NCBI GenBank assembly: GCA_040772005.1
Contig: JAXGYZ010000003.1
Coordinates: forward strand, 744,001 to 808,000
DNA length: 64,000 nt
Reading direction: 5' to 3'
Origin: MWBF01 sp040772005
Lineage (GTDB): Bacteria > Chloroflexota > Anaerolineae > CG2-30-64-16
Part shown: piece after piece, positions 1 through 12,691 of the stretch
Layout of the letters: each line of letters opens with the position of its first letter
How positions within the stretch are numbered: the first letter of the stretch is position 1
Position numbers and translations under genes: made by a program
The notes under the pieces: model-generated
Seen by the model: only the letters and a program-made list of their open reading frames with translations
The model's database searches: none
What the model was told of the DNA's origin: nothing

Positions 1-2361
1 CCACGGGCGCAGGCTCTGCAATTCCAGGGCCTCGCCGCCGAAGATGACATAGCGCAGCGCGAGGTCGGGGCAGACTCCGACGGCTTCTTCTGCGCGGATG
101 AGCTGCCGGAACGCGGAGGGCGTCTGGTTGAGGACAGTGACGCGCTCCGCACATAACAACCGGTAGAATGCTTCGGGCGAGCGCGTGATCGCATGGGGGA
201 TCACCACCAGCCGGCCGCCGTAGAACAGCGCGCCCCATAGCTCCCACACGGTGAAATCAAAGGCATAGGAATGAAACAGGGTCCAGACATCCGACGCGTC
301 GAACCCGTACCAGTGCTCGGTGGCCCGGAACAGTCGCACAACGTTGGCGTGAGTGATGCCGCAGCCCTTGGGCACGCCGGTGGAGCCGGAGGTGTAGATG
401 ACGTAGGCCAACGAATTAGGAATTAGGAATTGGGAATTAGGAATGTTGGTTGTCGGTTGGCGCGCGATTACGGGCCAGTCTGTGTCGAGCCGCACCAGGT
501 TGCCCTGCCACCCGCCATCTGCCACCTGCCACCGGCCGTCTGCCGTCAGGTGATCCTGTGTGACGAGTATCTGTGCGCCGGAGTCGGCCAGGATGTGCTG
601 AATGCGCTCGGCGGGATAGACCGGGTCGATGGGCACGTAAGCGCCGCCGGCCTTCAGGATGCCGAGGATGCCGACCACCATCTCGATGGAACGGTCCACG
701 TACATGGCAACCAGCACGTTCGGTCCCACGCCCAACCCGCGCAGGTGCTGGGCCAACTGGTTGGCGCGCGCGTTCAGCTCGCCGTAGGTCAGCGCGACGC
801 CGGCAGGCGCCGGTGGGAGCGTGTCCAGCGCCGAGGTGTACGCCTCGACCGACGGCAGATTGAGGGCGATGGCGTCGGGCGTGGCCGCTGCCTGGGCCTC
901 GAACAGGCCATGGATGGTTGCATCGGCAGGAAACTGCCTGGCCGTGGCATCCCAGCGGGCGAGCAGCGCGCGGCGCTCGGCTGCGGTCAGGAGCGGGAAC
1001 TGGTGCAACTGCCGGTTCGGGTCCTCCACGAAGCCGGCCAGCAGAGTGCGCAGGTGACCCATCATACGCTCGATGGTCGCCGGGTCGAAGCGCGCGTTGT
1101 CATAGGAGAGGCGCAGCAGCATTTCGCGATCCGGGACCACGACCACGGTGACCGGGTAGTTGGTATGCGAGGCGCTGCGCACGTCGGCGACCTCCAGCGC
1201 GCCGCGGCCTGCGCCGCCGGCAGTGACCGGGCCCAGCGGCAGGTTCTCGAAGACCAGGATGCTCTCGAACAGCGGCAGGCTGCGCGGAACCTCGGACCAG
1301 CCCTGGATTTCGACCAGCGGGGTGTATTCGTACTGGCGCAGCTCGGCCTGCCGGGCCTGCAACTCACGCAGCCAGGTCAGCAGCTCGGCTGCGGGCGGCA
1401 CATGGACGCGCACCGGCAGGGTGTTGATGAACAGCCCCATCATGCTCTCCGCCCCCGGCAGGTCTGCGGGCCGCCCTGAAACGGTGGCGCCGAACAGCAC
1501 ATCTTCCTCGCGGCTGTAGCGGCTGAGGAGCAGCGCCCACGCGCCCATGACGAGAGTGTTCAGCGTCAGCCGGTACTGGCGTGCCAGGGCGGTGAGCTTA
1601 TCCGTGAGGTCAGCGGGCAGATGCGCCTCTAGCTCGCCGTGGGCCACGGCTTCGCCGGCATCAGGCGCGGATAGGCCGACGGTTAGCGGCGTAGGTGCGG
1701 TGAAGCCCTGGAGGGTGCGGCGCCAGTACGCTTCGGCCTGGGCCATGTCCTGCCGCCGCAGCCAGACGATGTAGTCGCGGAACGGCCGCGGCGCGGGCAG
1801 GTGCAGGTCCTGGCCGCGGCTGAACGCGTCGTAGTGGGCAAAGACCTCGCGCAGCAGCAGCGGGATGGACCAGCCGTCCAGCAGGATGTGATGGTGGGTC
1901 CAGACGAACTCGTAGGCGTCGTCGGCCAGCCGCAACAGGGCCAGGCGGATGAGGGGCGCCTTGGTCAGGTCGAAGCCCTGGGCCTGCTCTGCCTGGAGGA
2001 AGGCCGCCAGCCGGCGCTGCTGCTCGGCCAGGTCCAGCCCGCGCCAGTCCTCCTGCGCGATGGTCATATTGACCTCGCGGCGCACGACCTGGACAGGCTC
2101 CTTCAGTCCTTCCCAGGCGAACGCGGTGCGCAGGATGGGATGGCGCTGCACCACGCGCTGCCAGGTGCGCTCGAACGCGGGGATGTCCAGCCGGCCGCGC
2201 AGGGTGGTGTTGAGCTGCTCCACGTAGACGCCGGACTCCGGCGCGAACAGGCTGTGGAAGAGCATGCCCTGCTGCATCGGCGACAGCGGGTAGAAGCTTT
2301 CGATGTTCTTGGCGGCCGCGGCGTCGGGCTGCGGTGCGGCCGTGGGCTGTGACTTATCCAC
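1..2361 (-). CDS. NRPS, partial: C domain and first part of a Thr-type A domain
   Basis: Last gene of the visible assembly line. It starts at GTG 2361, only 11 nt after the TAG of the upstream gene; that stop runs into GAGG, a well-placed ribosome site (TAGAGG, then 9 nt). The frame stays open to base 1, so 787 codons are visible and the rest lies off the left edge. Residues 20-455 are a condensation domain opening with YPLSPMQQGMLFHSL, the type usually found after an epimerization domain, with HHHxxxDGW at about 156. The A domain has YTSGSTG at about 654 and core residues D-F-W-N-I-G at GrsA positions 235, 236, 239, 278, 299 and 301. These match the known Thr code DFWNIGMVHK as far as visible. 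Heptad repeats sit before A3. The upstream protein ends in a carrier domain but has no epimerase, so this C domain's stereochemistry is unclear. Confidence 0.93.
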   Translation of the reverse strand, partial: MDKSQPTAAPQPDAAAAKNIESFYPLSPMQQGMLFHSLFAPESGVYVEQLNTTLRGRLDIPAFERTWQRVVQRHPILRTAFAWEGLKEPVQVVRREVNMTIAQEDWRGLDLAEQQRRLAAFLQAEQAQGFDLTKAPLIRLALLRLADDAYEFVWTHHHILLDGWSIPLLLREVFAHYDAFSRGQDLHLPAPRPFRDYIVWLRRQDMAQAEAYWRRTLQGFTAPTPLTVGLSAPDAGEAVAHGELEAHLPADLTDKLTALARQYRLTLNTLVMGAWALLLSRYSREEDVLFGATVSGRPADLPGAESMMGLFINTLPVRVHVPPAAELLTWLRELQARQAELRQYEYTPLVEIQGWSEVPRSLPLFESILVFENLPLGPVTAGGAGRGALEVADVRSASHTNYPVTVVVVPDREMLLRLSYDNARFDPATIERMMGHLRTLLAGFVEDPNRQLHQFPLLTAAERRALLARWDATARQFPADATIHGLFEAQAAATPDAIALNLPSVEAYTSALDTLPPAPAGVALTYGELNARANQLAQHLRGLGVGPNVLVAMYVDRSIEMVVGILGILKAGGAYVPIDPVYPAERIQHILADSGAQILVTQDHLTADGRWQVADGGWQGNLVRLDTDWPVIARQPTTNIPNSQFLIPNSLAYVIYTSGSTGVPKGCGITHANVVRLFRATEHWYGFDASDVWTLFHSYAFDFTVWELWGALFYGGRLVVIPHAITRSPEAFYRLLCAERVTVLNQTPSAFRQLIRAEEAVGVCPDLALRYVIFGGEALELQSLRPW
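413..546 (-). repeat. heptad arrays in the loop before A3, Thr-type A domain
   Basis: Plus-strand units at 413-447: GAATTAG, GAATTAG, GAATTGG, GAATTAG, GAATGTT, read in sense as NIPNSQFLIPNS. A second, unrelated array at 505-546 is built of CTGCCAC-like heptads (six units). Confidence 0.85.
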
Positions 2362-2372
2362 GCTGCAATCCT

Positions 2373-5300
2373 CTACAAGTCTCCCAACACGGAAAGAATG
2401 TCGTCTACGTCGTCCTGGCTCCACCCGAAGTCGTCGGCCGCGTCGCCGGACGATGGGGCGGATGGCGCTGCCGAAGCCACGGCTGCCGTGGCTGCTACTT
2501 CGGCCAGTTCAGCCACGGTGGGGTGCAGGAACAGGTCTTTGGGTGCCAGGCGCAGGCCGGCCTGCACCGCCTGGGCAATCACCTGGATGCTGATGATGGA
2601 GTCGCCGCCCAACTCGAAGAAATTGTCGTGGATGCCCACTTGCGCGACGCCGAGAATCTGTGCCCAGATGGCGGCGAGTGTTTCCTCAGCCGCCGTGCGC
2701 GGGGCCACGTAAGCTGCGGCCAGGTCTGGCCGCGCGGCCTCCGGTGCGGGCAGGGCGCGGCGGTCCACCTTGCCGTTGGGGGTGAGGGGCAGCGCATCCA
2801 GCGTGACGAACGCGGCCGGCGCCATATATTCGGGCAGCGATTCCAGCAGGAAGCTGCGCAGTTCGGTGACGGTGGGCGCAGGCTCCTGGGCGGGCACGAC
2901 ATACGCGACGAGCCGGCGCTGCCCGGGCTCGTCCTCGCGCACCATCACGGCCACGCCCGACAGGTTCGGGTGGCGGGCCAGGGTGGCTTCGATCTCGCCT
3001 AACTCGATGCGGAACCCGCGCACCTTCACCTGGTCGTCGATGCGGCGCAGATATTCGATGCGGCCATCCGGCAGCCAGCGGGCCAGGTCGCCGGTGCGGT
3101 AGAGGCGGCCGAGCGAAGCTTCGCTTCGCCCGGGTTGCAGGTTTGCAGGTTGCCCGTCAGTCGATGCGTCCGCTTCAACCTGCAACCTTGAACCTGCAAC
3201 ATGCAACTCGTCACTTGTAACCTGCAACCTTTCCTCTGCAACCGGTCTGAATGGATCCGGCACGAACTTTTCCGCGGTGAGGTCGGGGCGGCCGAGATAG
3301 CCGCGGCCCACGCCCGCGCCGCCGATGTATAGCTCGCCGGGGACGCCGACCGGCACGGGCTGACCGGCCCGGTCCAGCAGGTAGATAGCCGCATTGGCGA
3401 TGGGCCGGCCGATAGGCACGTTCACGGCGTCCTCGTCCAGGCCGGTCACCAGGCCCAGGGTGGGGCCGATGGTGGCCTCGGTAGGGCCGTAGGCGTTGAA
3501 GACGCGCCTACCCGGAAGCCAGCGCGCGATGGCTTCAGGCGTGCAGCGCTCGCCGGCTGAGATGATCGTGTGCAACTCAGGCAGGCCGTCGGGTGAGAGC
3601 ACCTTGAGCAGCGAAGGCGGCAGCGTCACCGTGGTGATCTGCCGCGCGCGTAGCAGCGCGGCCAGGTCATCCGGCGAAGAGAGCACGGCCTGCGGGGCCA
3701 GCACCAACGTTGCACCGGTCAGCAGGGCCATGAAGGTTTCGGAGACGGATGCATCGAAGCTGAAGGACGCGAACTGGAGCACCCGGCACTCCGGCGTCAC
3801 GCGGAAGGCGCGTGTCTGGGCCAGCACCAGGTTGCACAGGCCGCGATGGTGCAGCATGACGCCCTTGGGCCGGCCGGTGGAGCCGGAGGTGTAGATGACG
3901 TAGGCAAGGGCATGTTGAAGGTTGAATGTGGAAGGTGAAATGTTGGTTGTTGCTTGGTGCGCAATTACAGATTGAAGATTGAAGATTGAAGATTGGGTGA
4001 GCACGATCTGCACGCCGGAGTCGGCCAGCATGTACGCGATGCGGTCGGCCGGATAGGTGGGGTCGATCGGCAGGTAGGCGCCGCCGGCCTTGAGAATGCC
4101 CAGCATCCCGATGATCATCTCCGGCGAGCGATCCACGGAGATGGCGACGATGCTCTCCGGGCCGACGCCCAGGCTGCGCAAGTGGTGCGCGAGCCGGTTG
4201 GCGCGCGCGTTGAGCTCTGCGTAGGTGAGACTCACGTCGGGCAGGCCGGCCTCCGCGCGGGCGAAGAGCAGGGCGGTCGCATCGGGTGTGCGATCGACCT
4301 GCGCCTCGAACAGGAGGTGGACGCGCGGGTCGGCGGGCAGCTCGGCCGCCGTGTCGTTCCAGGCGACCAGGATTTGCTGGCGCTCGGCCTCCGAGAGCAG
4401 GGGCAGGTCTGCCAGCGTCCGATCCGGCTCCGCTACGGCAGCGGCCAGGAGCGCGGCAAAGTGCTGTGCCATGCGTTCCGCCGTGGCCGGGTCGAACAGG
4501 TCGGCGTTGTACTCCAGCGAGCCGCCCAACTCCGCGCCATCCTCAATCATCGTCAGCGTCAGGTCGAAGCGCGCGGTGGGCATCCCACCCTCTGTGACCG
4601 GGTCGAGGGTGAGGCCGGTGGTCAGGGCGCGCGCCTGCCGGGGCGCATTCTGCAGCACGAACATGGCCTGGAACAGTGGACTGTGGCTCATGTCGCGCGC
4701 CGGTTGCAGCGCGTCCACCAGCATCTCGAACGGCACATCCTGGTGCGCGTAGGCGGCCAGCGCGGTCTCGCGCGTCTGGCGCAGCAGGCCGCGGAAGGTC
4801 AGCGGCTCGGCTGCACCGCCCAGATGGGCCCTCAGGACGAGGGTGTTCACGAAGAAGCCGATAAGACCCTCGATTTCGGACCGGGTGCGGTTGGCGATGG
4901 GCGAACCCACAGCGATGTCGTCCTGGCCGCTGTAGCGACCGAGCAGCGCGTGGTAGCCGGTCAGCAGGGCCATGAAGAGGGTCGCGCCCTCCTGGCGGGC
5001 CAGCGCCTTCAGCGCATCGCTCAATTCGACCGGCAGCGCGAAGATGTGCTGGCCTCCGCGCACAGTCTGGATGGGAGGCCGCGGCCGGTCGGTGGGCAGT
5101 TCGAGCAGCGGCGGCAGGCCGGCGAGTTGTTCCTTCCAATAGGCCATCTGCCGCGCCAGGATCTCACCGCTCAGCCAGTTTCGCTGCCAGACCGCGTAAT
5201 CCGCGTACTGCACCGGCAGGGGCTGCAGGGGCGACGTTGCTTCTGCCCTCTCGTCCTTACACAAGGTCGCGTAGAGGCTGGCCAGCTCGGACATCAGCAC

Positions 5301-8300
5301 ACCCAGCGACCAGTCGTCGGACACGATGTGGTGGGTGTTGAGCAGTGCCAGGTAGTCTTCGTCGGCCAGGCGCCACAGGTGGACGCGCAGCAGCGGCCCG
5401 CGAGCCAGGTCGAACGGTTCGGCTGCGGCTGCGGCGGCCTGGCGCGCTGCTTCGGGCTGGCGCTCGTCTTCGGGCAGGCGGCGCAAGTCCACCACAGGGA
5501 TGGTCTGCGGCGGGAGCGTGTCCGCGGGGGCGATGATCTGCGCCGGCCGGCCGTCAACCGTCGCGAAGGTGGTGCGCAGCGCCTCGTGCCGGCGGATGAC
5601 CTCGGTCAGCGCCTGTTCCAGCGCGGAGACGTCCAGTGGCCCCGTCAGGCGCACGGGCGCCGGGATGTTGTAGAGCGGGCTGCCCGGCTCAAGCTGGTCC
5701 AGGAACCAGAGCCGTTGCTGCGCGAACGACAGCGGCAGCGGGCCGTCCCGTGGCACAGGCTGGATGGGCGGTGCGGCCAGCCCGTGAGCGGCGCGGCGGA
5801 CCTCAGCGATTTGTCCGGCCAGGCCGGCCGCGCTGGGGGTCTCAAACAGGGCGCGCAGCGGGAGCTCTACCCCGAACGCATCACGGATGCGGGAGATGAC
5901 CTGGGTCGCCAGCAGCGAGTGCCCGCCCAACTCGAAGAAGTTGTCGTGCGCGGCGACGCGGGCCAGGCCGAGAATCTCGCCGAAGATGCCGGTCATGATC
6001 TCGGCCTCCGGCGTCGCCGGTGCGGGCGCAGGACCCCTTTCGTCGGCTGCGCCTGCGATGGGCAGCGGCTGAGCGGCCAGGGCGCGGCGGTCCACCTTGC
6101 CGTTGGGCGTCAGCGGGATGGCGTCGAGCGCCACGTAAAGCCCAGGCACCATGTAGTCCGGCAGCCGCTGCGCGAGGAACGCGCGCAGCTCGGCTGCGGG
6201 CAGGAGCTGCGGCAAGGATGAGCCGTCCGCAGGGGGTTCCGCTTCAACGCGGCGTGGAACGATGTACGCTGCGAGTCGCTTGTCGCCGGGCGTGTCCTCG
6301 CGCACGATGGCCACGGCTGCCTGCACGGTTGGGTGTTCGCCCAGCACTGCCTCGATCTCGCCGAGCTCGATGCGGAACCCGCGCACCTTCACCTGATCGT
6401 CGATGCGGCCCAGGAATTCCAGGTTGCCATCGTTGCGCCGGCGCACCAGGTCGCCGGTGCGATATAGACGCGTTGAAGGTTGACTGTTAGAAGGTTGCAG
6501 GTTGAAAGGTTGCCCCGCAGTGCAGGCCTCCAGGTCAACATTCAACTTGTAACCTGCAACCTGATAACCTGCAACCGTTAGAAACGGGTTGGGCACGAAG
6601 CGTTCTGCGGTCAGCTCCGGCCGGTTGCGATAGCCGCGGCCGACGCCCGCGCCGCCGATGTACAGTTCGCCGGGCACGCCGATGGGGACCGGCTGCAAGT
6701 GCCGGTCCAGCACATACAATTGGGTGTTGATGATCGGCACGCCGATGGGTACGGCGCCCTGGAATCGCGCATCCCGCGGGGCCTCGTAAACGCAGCACCC
6801 TACCACGGTCTCGGTCGGCCCATACTCGTTGAACAGCCGCGCGTCGGGCGCGTGCTGCTGCCAGAACGCAATGTGCTCCGGCAGGAGGTTCTCGCCGCCG
6901 ATGACGAACGATCGTGTGCTGGCCGCGGCCGCGGCCGGTTGCAGTTGATGGCCCAGCAGCTCCAGGTGGGCCGGTGTGATTTTCACCAGGCTGAAGCCGG
7001 ACGCGTCTTGCAGCGCGTCCCGCAGGATTTCGATCCCGAGTCCTTCAGGTAACAGGGTCACGGTCCGGCCGGCCACCAGGGGCGCAAACAGCCCCGTGAT
7101 GGTCAGGTCGAACGAGAAGGAGGAGTGGATGGGCGCGCCGCTGCCCTCGGCCAGCGGATACGCGCGCTGGCACCAGGTCAGGTAGTTGACTAATCCGCGG
7201 TGGTGAATCTCGACACCCTTCGGCCGGCCGGTCGAACCGGAGGTGTAGATGACGTAAGCCAACGAATTAGGAATTAGGAATTGGGAATTAGGAAGGTTGG
7301 CTGTCGGTTGGCGCGCGATGTCAGGCCAGTCGGCATCCAGGCGCACCGGCCTGCCTTGCCATCCTTCACCGTCAGCATCCAGCTTCCAGTTTCCGGCTTC
7401 CGTGCGCAGCTTCGCTGCGCCCATCCAGCTTCCAGCTTCTACCAGCCGCCCCTGGGTGAGCACGATCTGCGTGCCGGAATCGGCGAGCATGTAGGCGATG
7501 CGGTCGGCGGGGTAGGTGGGGTCGATGGGCAGGTACGCGCCTCCGGCCTTAAGGATGCCGAGGATGCCGACCGCCATCTCCAACGAACGCTCGACGCTGA
7601 TGCCCACCAGGACATCCGGACCGACGCCGAGCCCGACCAGGTAGTGCGCCAGCTGGTTGGCGCGGGCATTCAGCTCGGCGTAGGTGAGGGCCTCGTCGCG
7701 GAAGCGTACGGCGACCGCGTCGGGCGTGCGCTCGACCTGGGCTTCGAAGAGCTGGTGCGCAGCCAGATGTTCGGGAAACTCGACTGCGGTGTCGTTCCAG
7801 GTGGTCAGCAGCAGGCGGCGCTCATGTTCCGGCAGCAGGTTCAGCCGGTCCACCGGTTGGTCGGGATCGGCGGTGATGCTGGCGAGCAGCTCCCGGAAGT
7901 GTTCCAGCATCCGTTCGACGGTGGCGCGGTCGAACAGGCCCGTGTTGAACTCCAGCGCGCCACTGAGCTGCTCGCCCTCTTCGATCATGAACAGGGTCAG
8001 GTCGAATTTCGCAGTGCCGCTGTGGGCTTCCACCGGACTGATGGTCACTTCGGGCAGCTCCTGGGCCCGCAGCGGCGCGTTCTGCACTGCGAACATGACC
8101 TGGAACAGGGGCGAGTGGGCCAGGTTGCGCTCCGGCTGCAGCGCGTCCACCACCATCTCAAAGGGCAGGTCCTGGTGCGCGTATGCGGCTAGGGTCGTCT
8201 CCCGCGTGCGGCGCAGCAACTGGCGGAAGGATGGCGTGCGGCCCGTGCCCGCGCCGTCGAAGCGGGCGCGCAGCACCAGGGTGTTGACGAAGAAGCCGAT

Positions 8301-11300
8301 CAGCCCTTCGATGTCGGCCCGGTTGCGGTTGGCGATGGGTGAGCCCACCGCGAAATCGGCCTGCCCGGAGTAGCGGTGCAGCAGCGTCTGGAATGCGGCC
8401 AGCAGCGTCATGAACAGGGTGACGCCCTCCCGCTGGCACAGGCCCCGAATCTGGGTGGAGAGCGCGGCCGGCAGAGCGAAGGTGACATAATCACCATCGA
8501 AGGTCTGCACCGGGGGCCGCGGCCGGTCGGTGGGCAGCTCCAGCACGGGCGGGAGGCCGGCCAGCGCCTCCTTCCAGTAGCCGATCTGCTGCGCCAATAC
8601 ATCGCCGGAGAGCCAGTCCCGCTGCCACGCGGCGAAATCGGCATACTGGATGGGCAGTTCGGGCAGAGGCAAGGGGGCAAGCGAAGCTTGCCTCTGGCCC
8701 TGGGCAAACGCGTTGTACAGGAGGCCGATTTCCTGCACCAGCACGCTGCTGGACCAGTCATCGCCCACGATATGGTGCATGGTCAGCAGGATGATGTGCT
8801 CGGTGGAACTCAGACGCAGCAGCCGGCCGCGTATCAATGGCCCGGCGGCCAGGTTGAACGGGGTTTGCGCTTCGGCCCGAGCCTGCCGCGCGACCTCAGC
8901 CTCGGCATCGGCGGCGGGCAGGTCGCTCAGGTCCACCACGGGCAGGGCGAGCGTGAGCGCGGGCGCGATGACCTGCCGCGGCTGCCCGTTCACGGTGGGG
9001 AAGGTGGTGCGCAGCGCCTCGTGGCGCCGTACCACCTCGTTCAGGCTGCGGATGAGGGTTGTCTCGTCCAGCGGGCCGCTCAGGCGTACGGCCTCAGCGA
9101 GGTTGTAAAACGGGCTGTCCGGCTCGAGTTGGTCCAGGAACCAGAGGCGCTGCTGGGCAAACGACAGCGGCAACTCACGGTCGCGCGACACCGGGCGGAT
9201 GGGCGGGGCTTGCACGCCGGCCGCGGTCCGTTGCGCTTCCTCAACCTGTTCGGCCAGGGTCGCGATGGTCGGTGACTCGAAGATGTTGCGCAGCGGCAGG
9301 TCGACCTGGAACGCATCGCGCAGCCGCGAGATGAGCTGCGTGGCCAGCAGCGAGTGCCCGCCCAGCGCGAAGAAGTCATCGTGGATGCCGATCTGTCCCA
9401 CGCCCAGCACATCCGACCACAGCCGGGCCAGGACTTCCTCCACGGGCGTGCGCGGCGCAACGTAGGTCTCTTCCGTCCCGCGTTGCGTCCAGTCGGGTTC
9501 CGGCAGGGCGTTGCGGTCCACCTTGCCGTTGGGGGTCAGCGGCAGGCGCGAGACCTCCACGAAGGCCGACGGCACCATGTAGTCAGCGAGGCGTTCCAGC
9601 AGGTAGCGGCGCAGCTCGCCGCTCTCCGGCGCCGGCGCATGGGCGGGTACGATGTAGGCGACCAGCCGCTTGTCCCCATTGGGCGCGGTCCTGGCCGCAA
9701 CGACGGCCTGACGCACGCCGGGATGCCCGCCCAGCGCGGCCTCGATCTCGCCGGGTTCGATGCGGAACCCGCGCACCTTCACCTGATAATCGCGCCGGCC
9801 CAGGAACTCGACGTTGCCATCCGGCAGCCAGCGCGCGAGGTCGCCGGTGCGGTAGAGGCGGGTGTGCGGGCTGCGGCTCGCCCCAGGTTGCAGGTTGGAA
9901 GGCTGAAGGTTGAAAGGTTGCCCCGCAGCGCAGGTCTCCAGGTCAACATTCAACTTGTAACCTTCAACCTGTATCCTGTCACCTGTAACCGTCAGAAACG
10001 GGTCGGGTACGAACCGCTCGGCGGTCAGGTCCGGCCGGTTCAGGTAGCCGCGGGTGACGCCGAGGCCGCCGATGTAGAGTTCGCCGATCACGCCGACGGG
10101 AACGGGCTGCTCTTGCGCGTCCAGGATGTAGAGCCGGTTGTTGCCAAAGGGCCGGCCGATGGGCACGAGGCGGTCCGCCGGCATGTCATCCAGTGCACCC
10201 TCGAAGTAGCAACTGTCGATGGTTGCTTCAGTCAGGCCGAAGGAGTTGATGAGCCGCGTCTGCGGCCCGCACAGCCGCTGGAAGCGTTGGTACTCGCCCA
10301 CATACCAGCTATCGGAGCCGCACAACAGCAGGCGCATGAAGTCCAGCGTCTGACGCGTGTCCTCGAGGTACTGCACCAGGTGGCGCAGCACCGCGGGCAC
10401 GAACTCGGCGCAGTCCACCCGTTCGCGGCGCATGAGCGCGTAGAGGCGCTCCGGGGCCAGCAGCAGCTCGCGCGGGGCCAGCACCAGCTTGCCGCCGGAG
10501 CACAGCGCGCGCACGAGGTCGCCGGTGAAGACATCGAACGAGAAGCTCGCCATCTGCAGGTGTACGGACGCGTCGGTGCGCAGCCGGTAGTCATCTTCCC
10601 AGGCCAGGTACGCGTTGACGATGCTGCGGTGGCTGACCATCACCCCCTTCGCCTGGCCGGTGGAGCCGGAGGTGTAGATGACGTAAGCCAACGAATTAGG
10701 AATTAGGAATTGGGAATTAGGAATATTGGTTGTGGGCTGGTGCGCGATGTCAGGCCAGTCGGCATCCAGGCGCACCAGCATCCCTTGCAGCCCTTTACCA
10801 TCAGCTTCTAGCTTCCAGCTTCCGTGCGCAGCGAAGCTGCGCCTATCCAGCTTCCAGCTTCCAGCTTCCGGCACCCGGGCCTGGGTGAGCACGATCTGCG
10901 CGCCGGAGTCTTCCAGCATGAAGGCAATGCGGTCGGCCGGATAGGTCGGGTCGATGGGCAGGTAGGCGCCGCCGGCCTTGAGCACGCCGAACACGGCGAC
11001 GATTGTCTCCAGCGACTTCTCCGCCGCGATGCCGACCACGGTCTCCGCCCCGACGCCGAGCTCCCGCAAGTGATGGGCCAGTTGGTTGGCGCGCGCGTTG
11101 AGCTCTGCGTAGGTGAGGGATGTGCTGCCGGCGACGACCGCAGGCGCATCCGGGGTGCGAGCTACCTGCTCCTCGAACAACGCGTGCAGGAGCGCGGGCC
11201 GGCCGCCCAGGTAGTCGCGCGCCGTGTCGTTCCAATCGATCAATATCTGCCGGCGCTCCGCCGGGCCGAGCAGCGGCAGGCGCGAGATGCGCTGGTCGGG

Positions 11301-12691
11301 CATGGCGACAGCCCCTTCGAGCAGGTTGCGGAAGTGGCTCAGCAGCCGCGCCATGGTGGTTGCGTCGAAGATGTCGGTGTTGTACTCGACCGAGGCGTCG
11401 AAGCCGTCAAGCTCTTCCGCCATCGACAGGGTGAGGTCGAAAGTGGCGGTGCCCATGTCCACATCGAGTTGTTCCAGGCGCAGGCCCGGCAGCTCCTCTG
11501 CGCGGTTGGGCGCGTTCTGCAGGATGAACATCACCTGGAAGAACGGCGCGTGGCTCATATCCCGTTCGGGCTGGAGCTTTTCAACGAGCATCTCGAACGG
11601 CAGGTCCTGGTGCGCATATGCGCCCAAGGCTGTCTCGCGCACGCGGTGCAGCAACTCGCGGAAACTGGGCTCGCCCGCCAGGTCGGTGCGGAAGACCAGC
11701 GTGTTGATGAAGACGCCGATGAGCCCCTCGATCTCGGCCCGGTTGCGGTTGGCGATGGGCGAGCCGACGCTGATGTCGGTCTGGCCGGAGTAGCGGCCGA
11801 GCAACATCTGAAACGCGGCCAGCAGGGTCATGAAGGGGGTGCAGCTCTCCTGCCGGCTGAGCTTCTTGATCCCTTCGGTCAACCACTTCGGGATTTTGAC
11901 CGACAGCGAGGCCCCGCGGTTGGTGATGACTGCCGGTCGGGGTCGGTCGGTAGGCAGTTCCAGCACGGGCGAGCCGCGGCTGCCGCCATCCGCCGAGGCC
12001 AATTGGTCGCGCCAGTAGGCCAGGTGTTGGTCCAGCACCTCACCCTGGAGCCAGTCCTGCTGCCACGCGGCGTAATCCGCGTATTGGATGGGCAGGTCGG
12101 GCAGGGGCGAGGGGGCAAGCGCACCTTGCCCCTGGTCCTGACTGAGGGCGTTGTAGAGCGCAGCCAGTTCAGCCACGAACACGCCGATGGACCAGCCGTC
12201 GGACACGATATGGTGCATCGTGACCAGCGCGATGTGCTCTTCCGGGCCGAGCTTGAGCAGAGTGACGCGCAGCAGCGGGCCGCGGGCCAGATCGAAGGGC
12301 CGGCGCGCCTCTGCGACCGCGCGGCGCTGCGCCTCAGCCTCGCGTTCGGCGTCGGGCAGGTTGCTCAGGTCTACAACGGGCACGGAGATGGTGAGGCCGG
12401 GCGCAATGACTTGCAGCGGTGTGCCGGCCGGGGCGGCGAACGTGGTGCGCAGCGCCTCATGCCGGCGGATGATCTCGTTCACGCTGCGGCCCAGCGCGGC
12501 CGCGTCCAGGCGCCCGCGCAGCCGTACTGCCGTCGGGATGTTGTAATACGGGCTGTTCGGCTCGAACTGATCCAGGAACCAGAGGCGCTGCTGCGCGTAG
12601 GAGGCCGGGAAGACGAAGACGTCTTCGGCATCCCACGCGGCCGTGGGGTCGGCGCGCTCGCTGTCCGGCGGCAATCCAGCGATGGTATCGG

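Noticed and set aside
413..447. CRISPR-like array
   Set aside because: Units are 7 bp in direct tandem with no spacers and are translated inside a gene.
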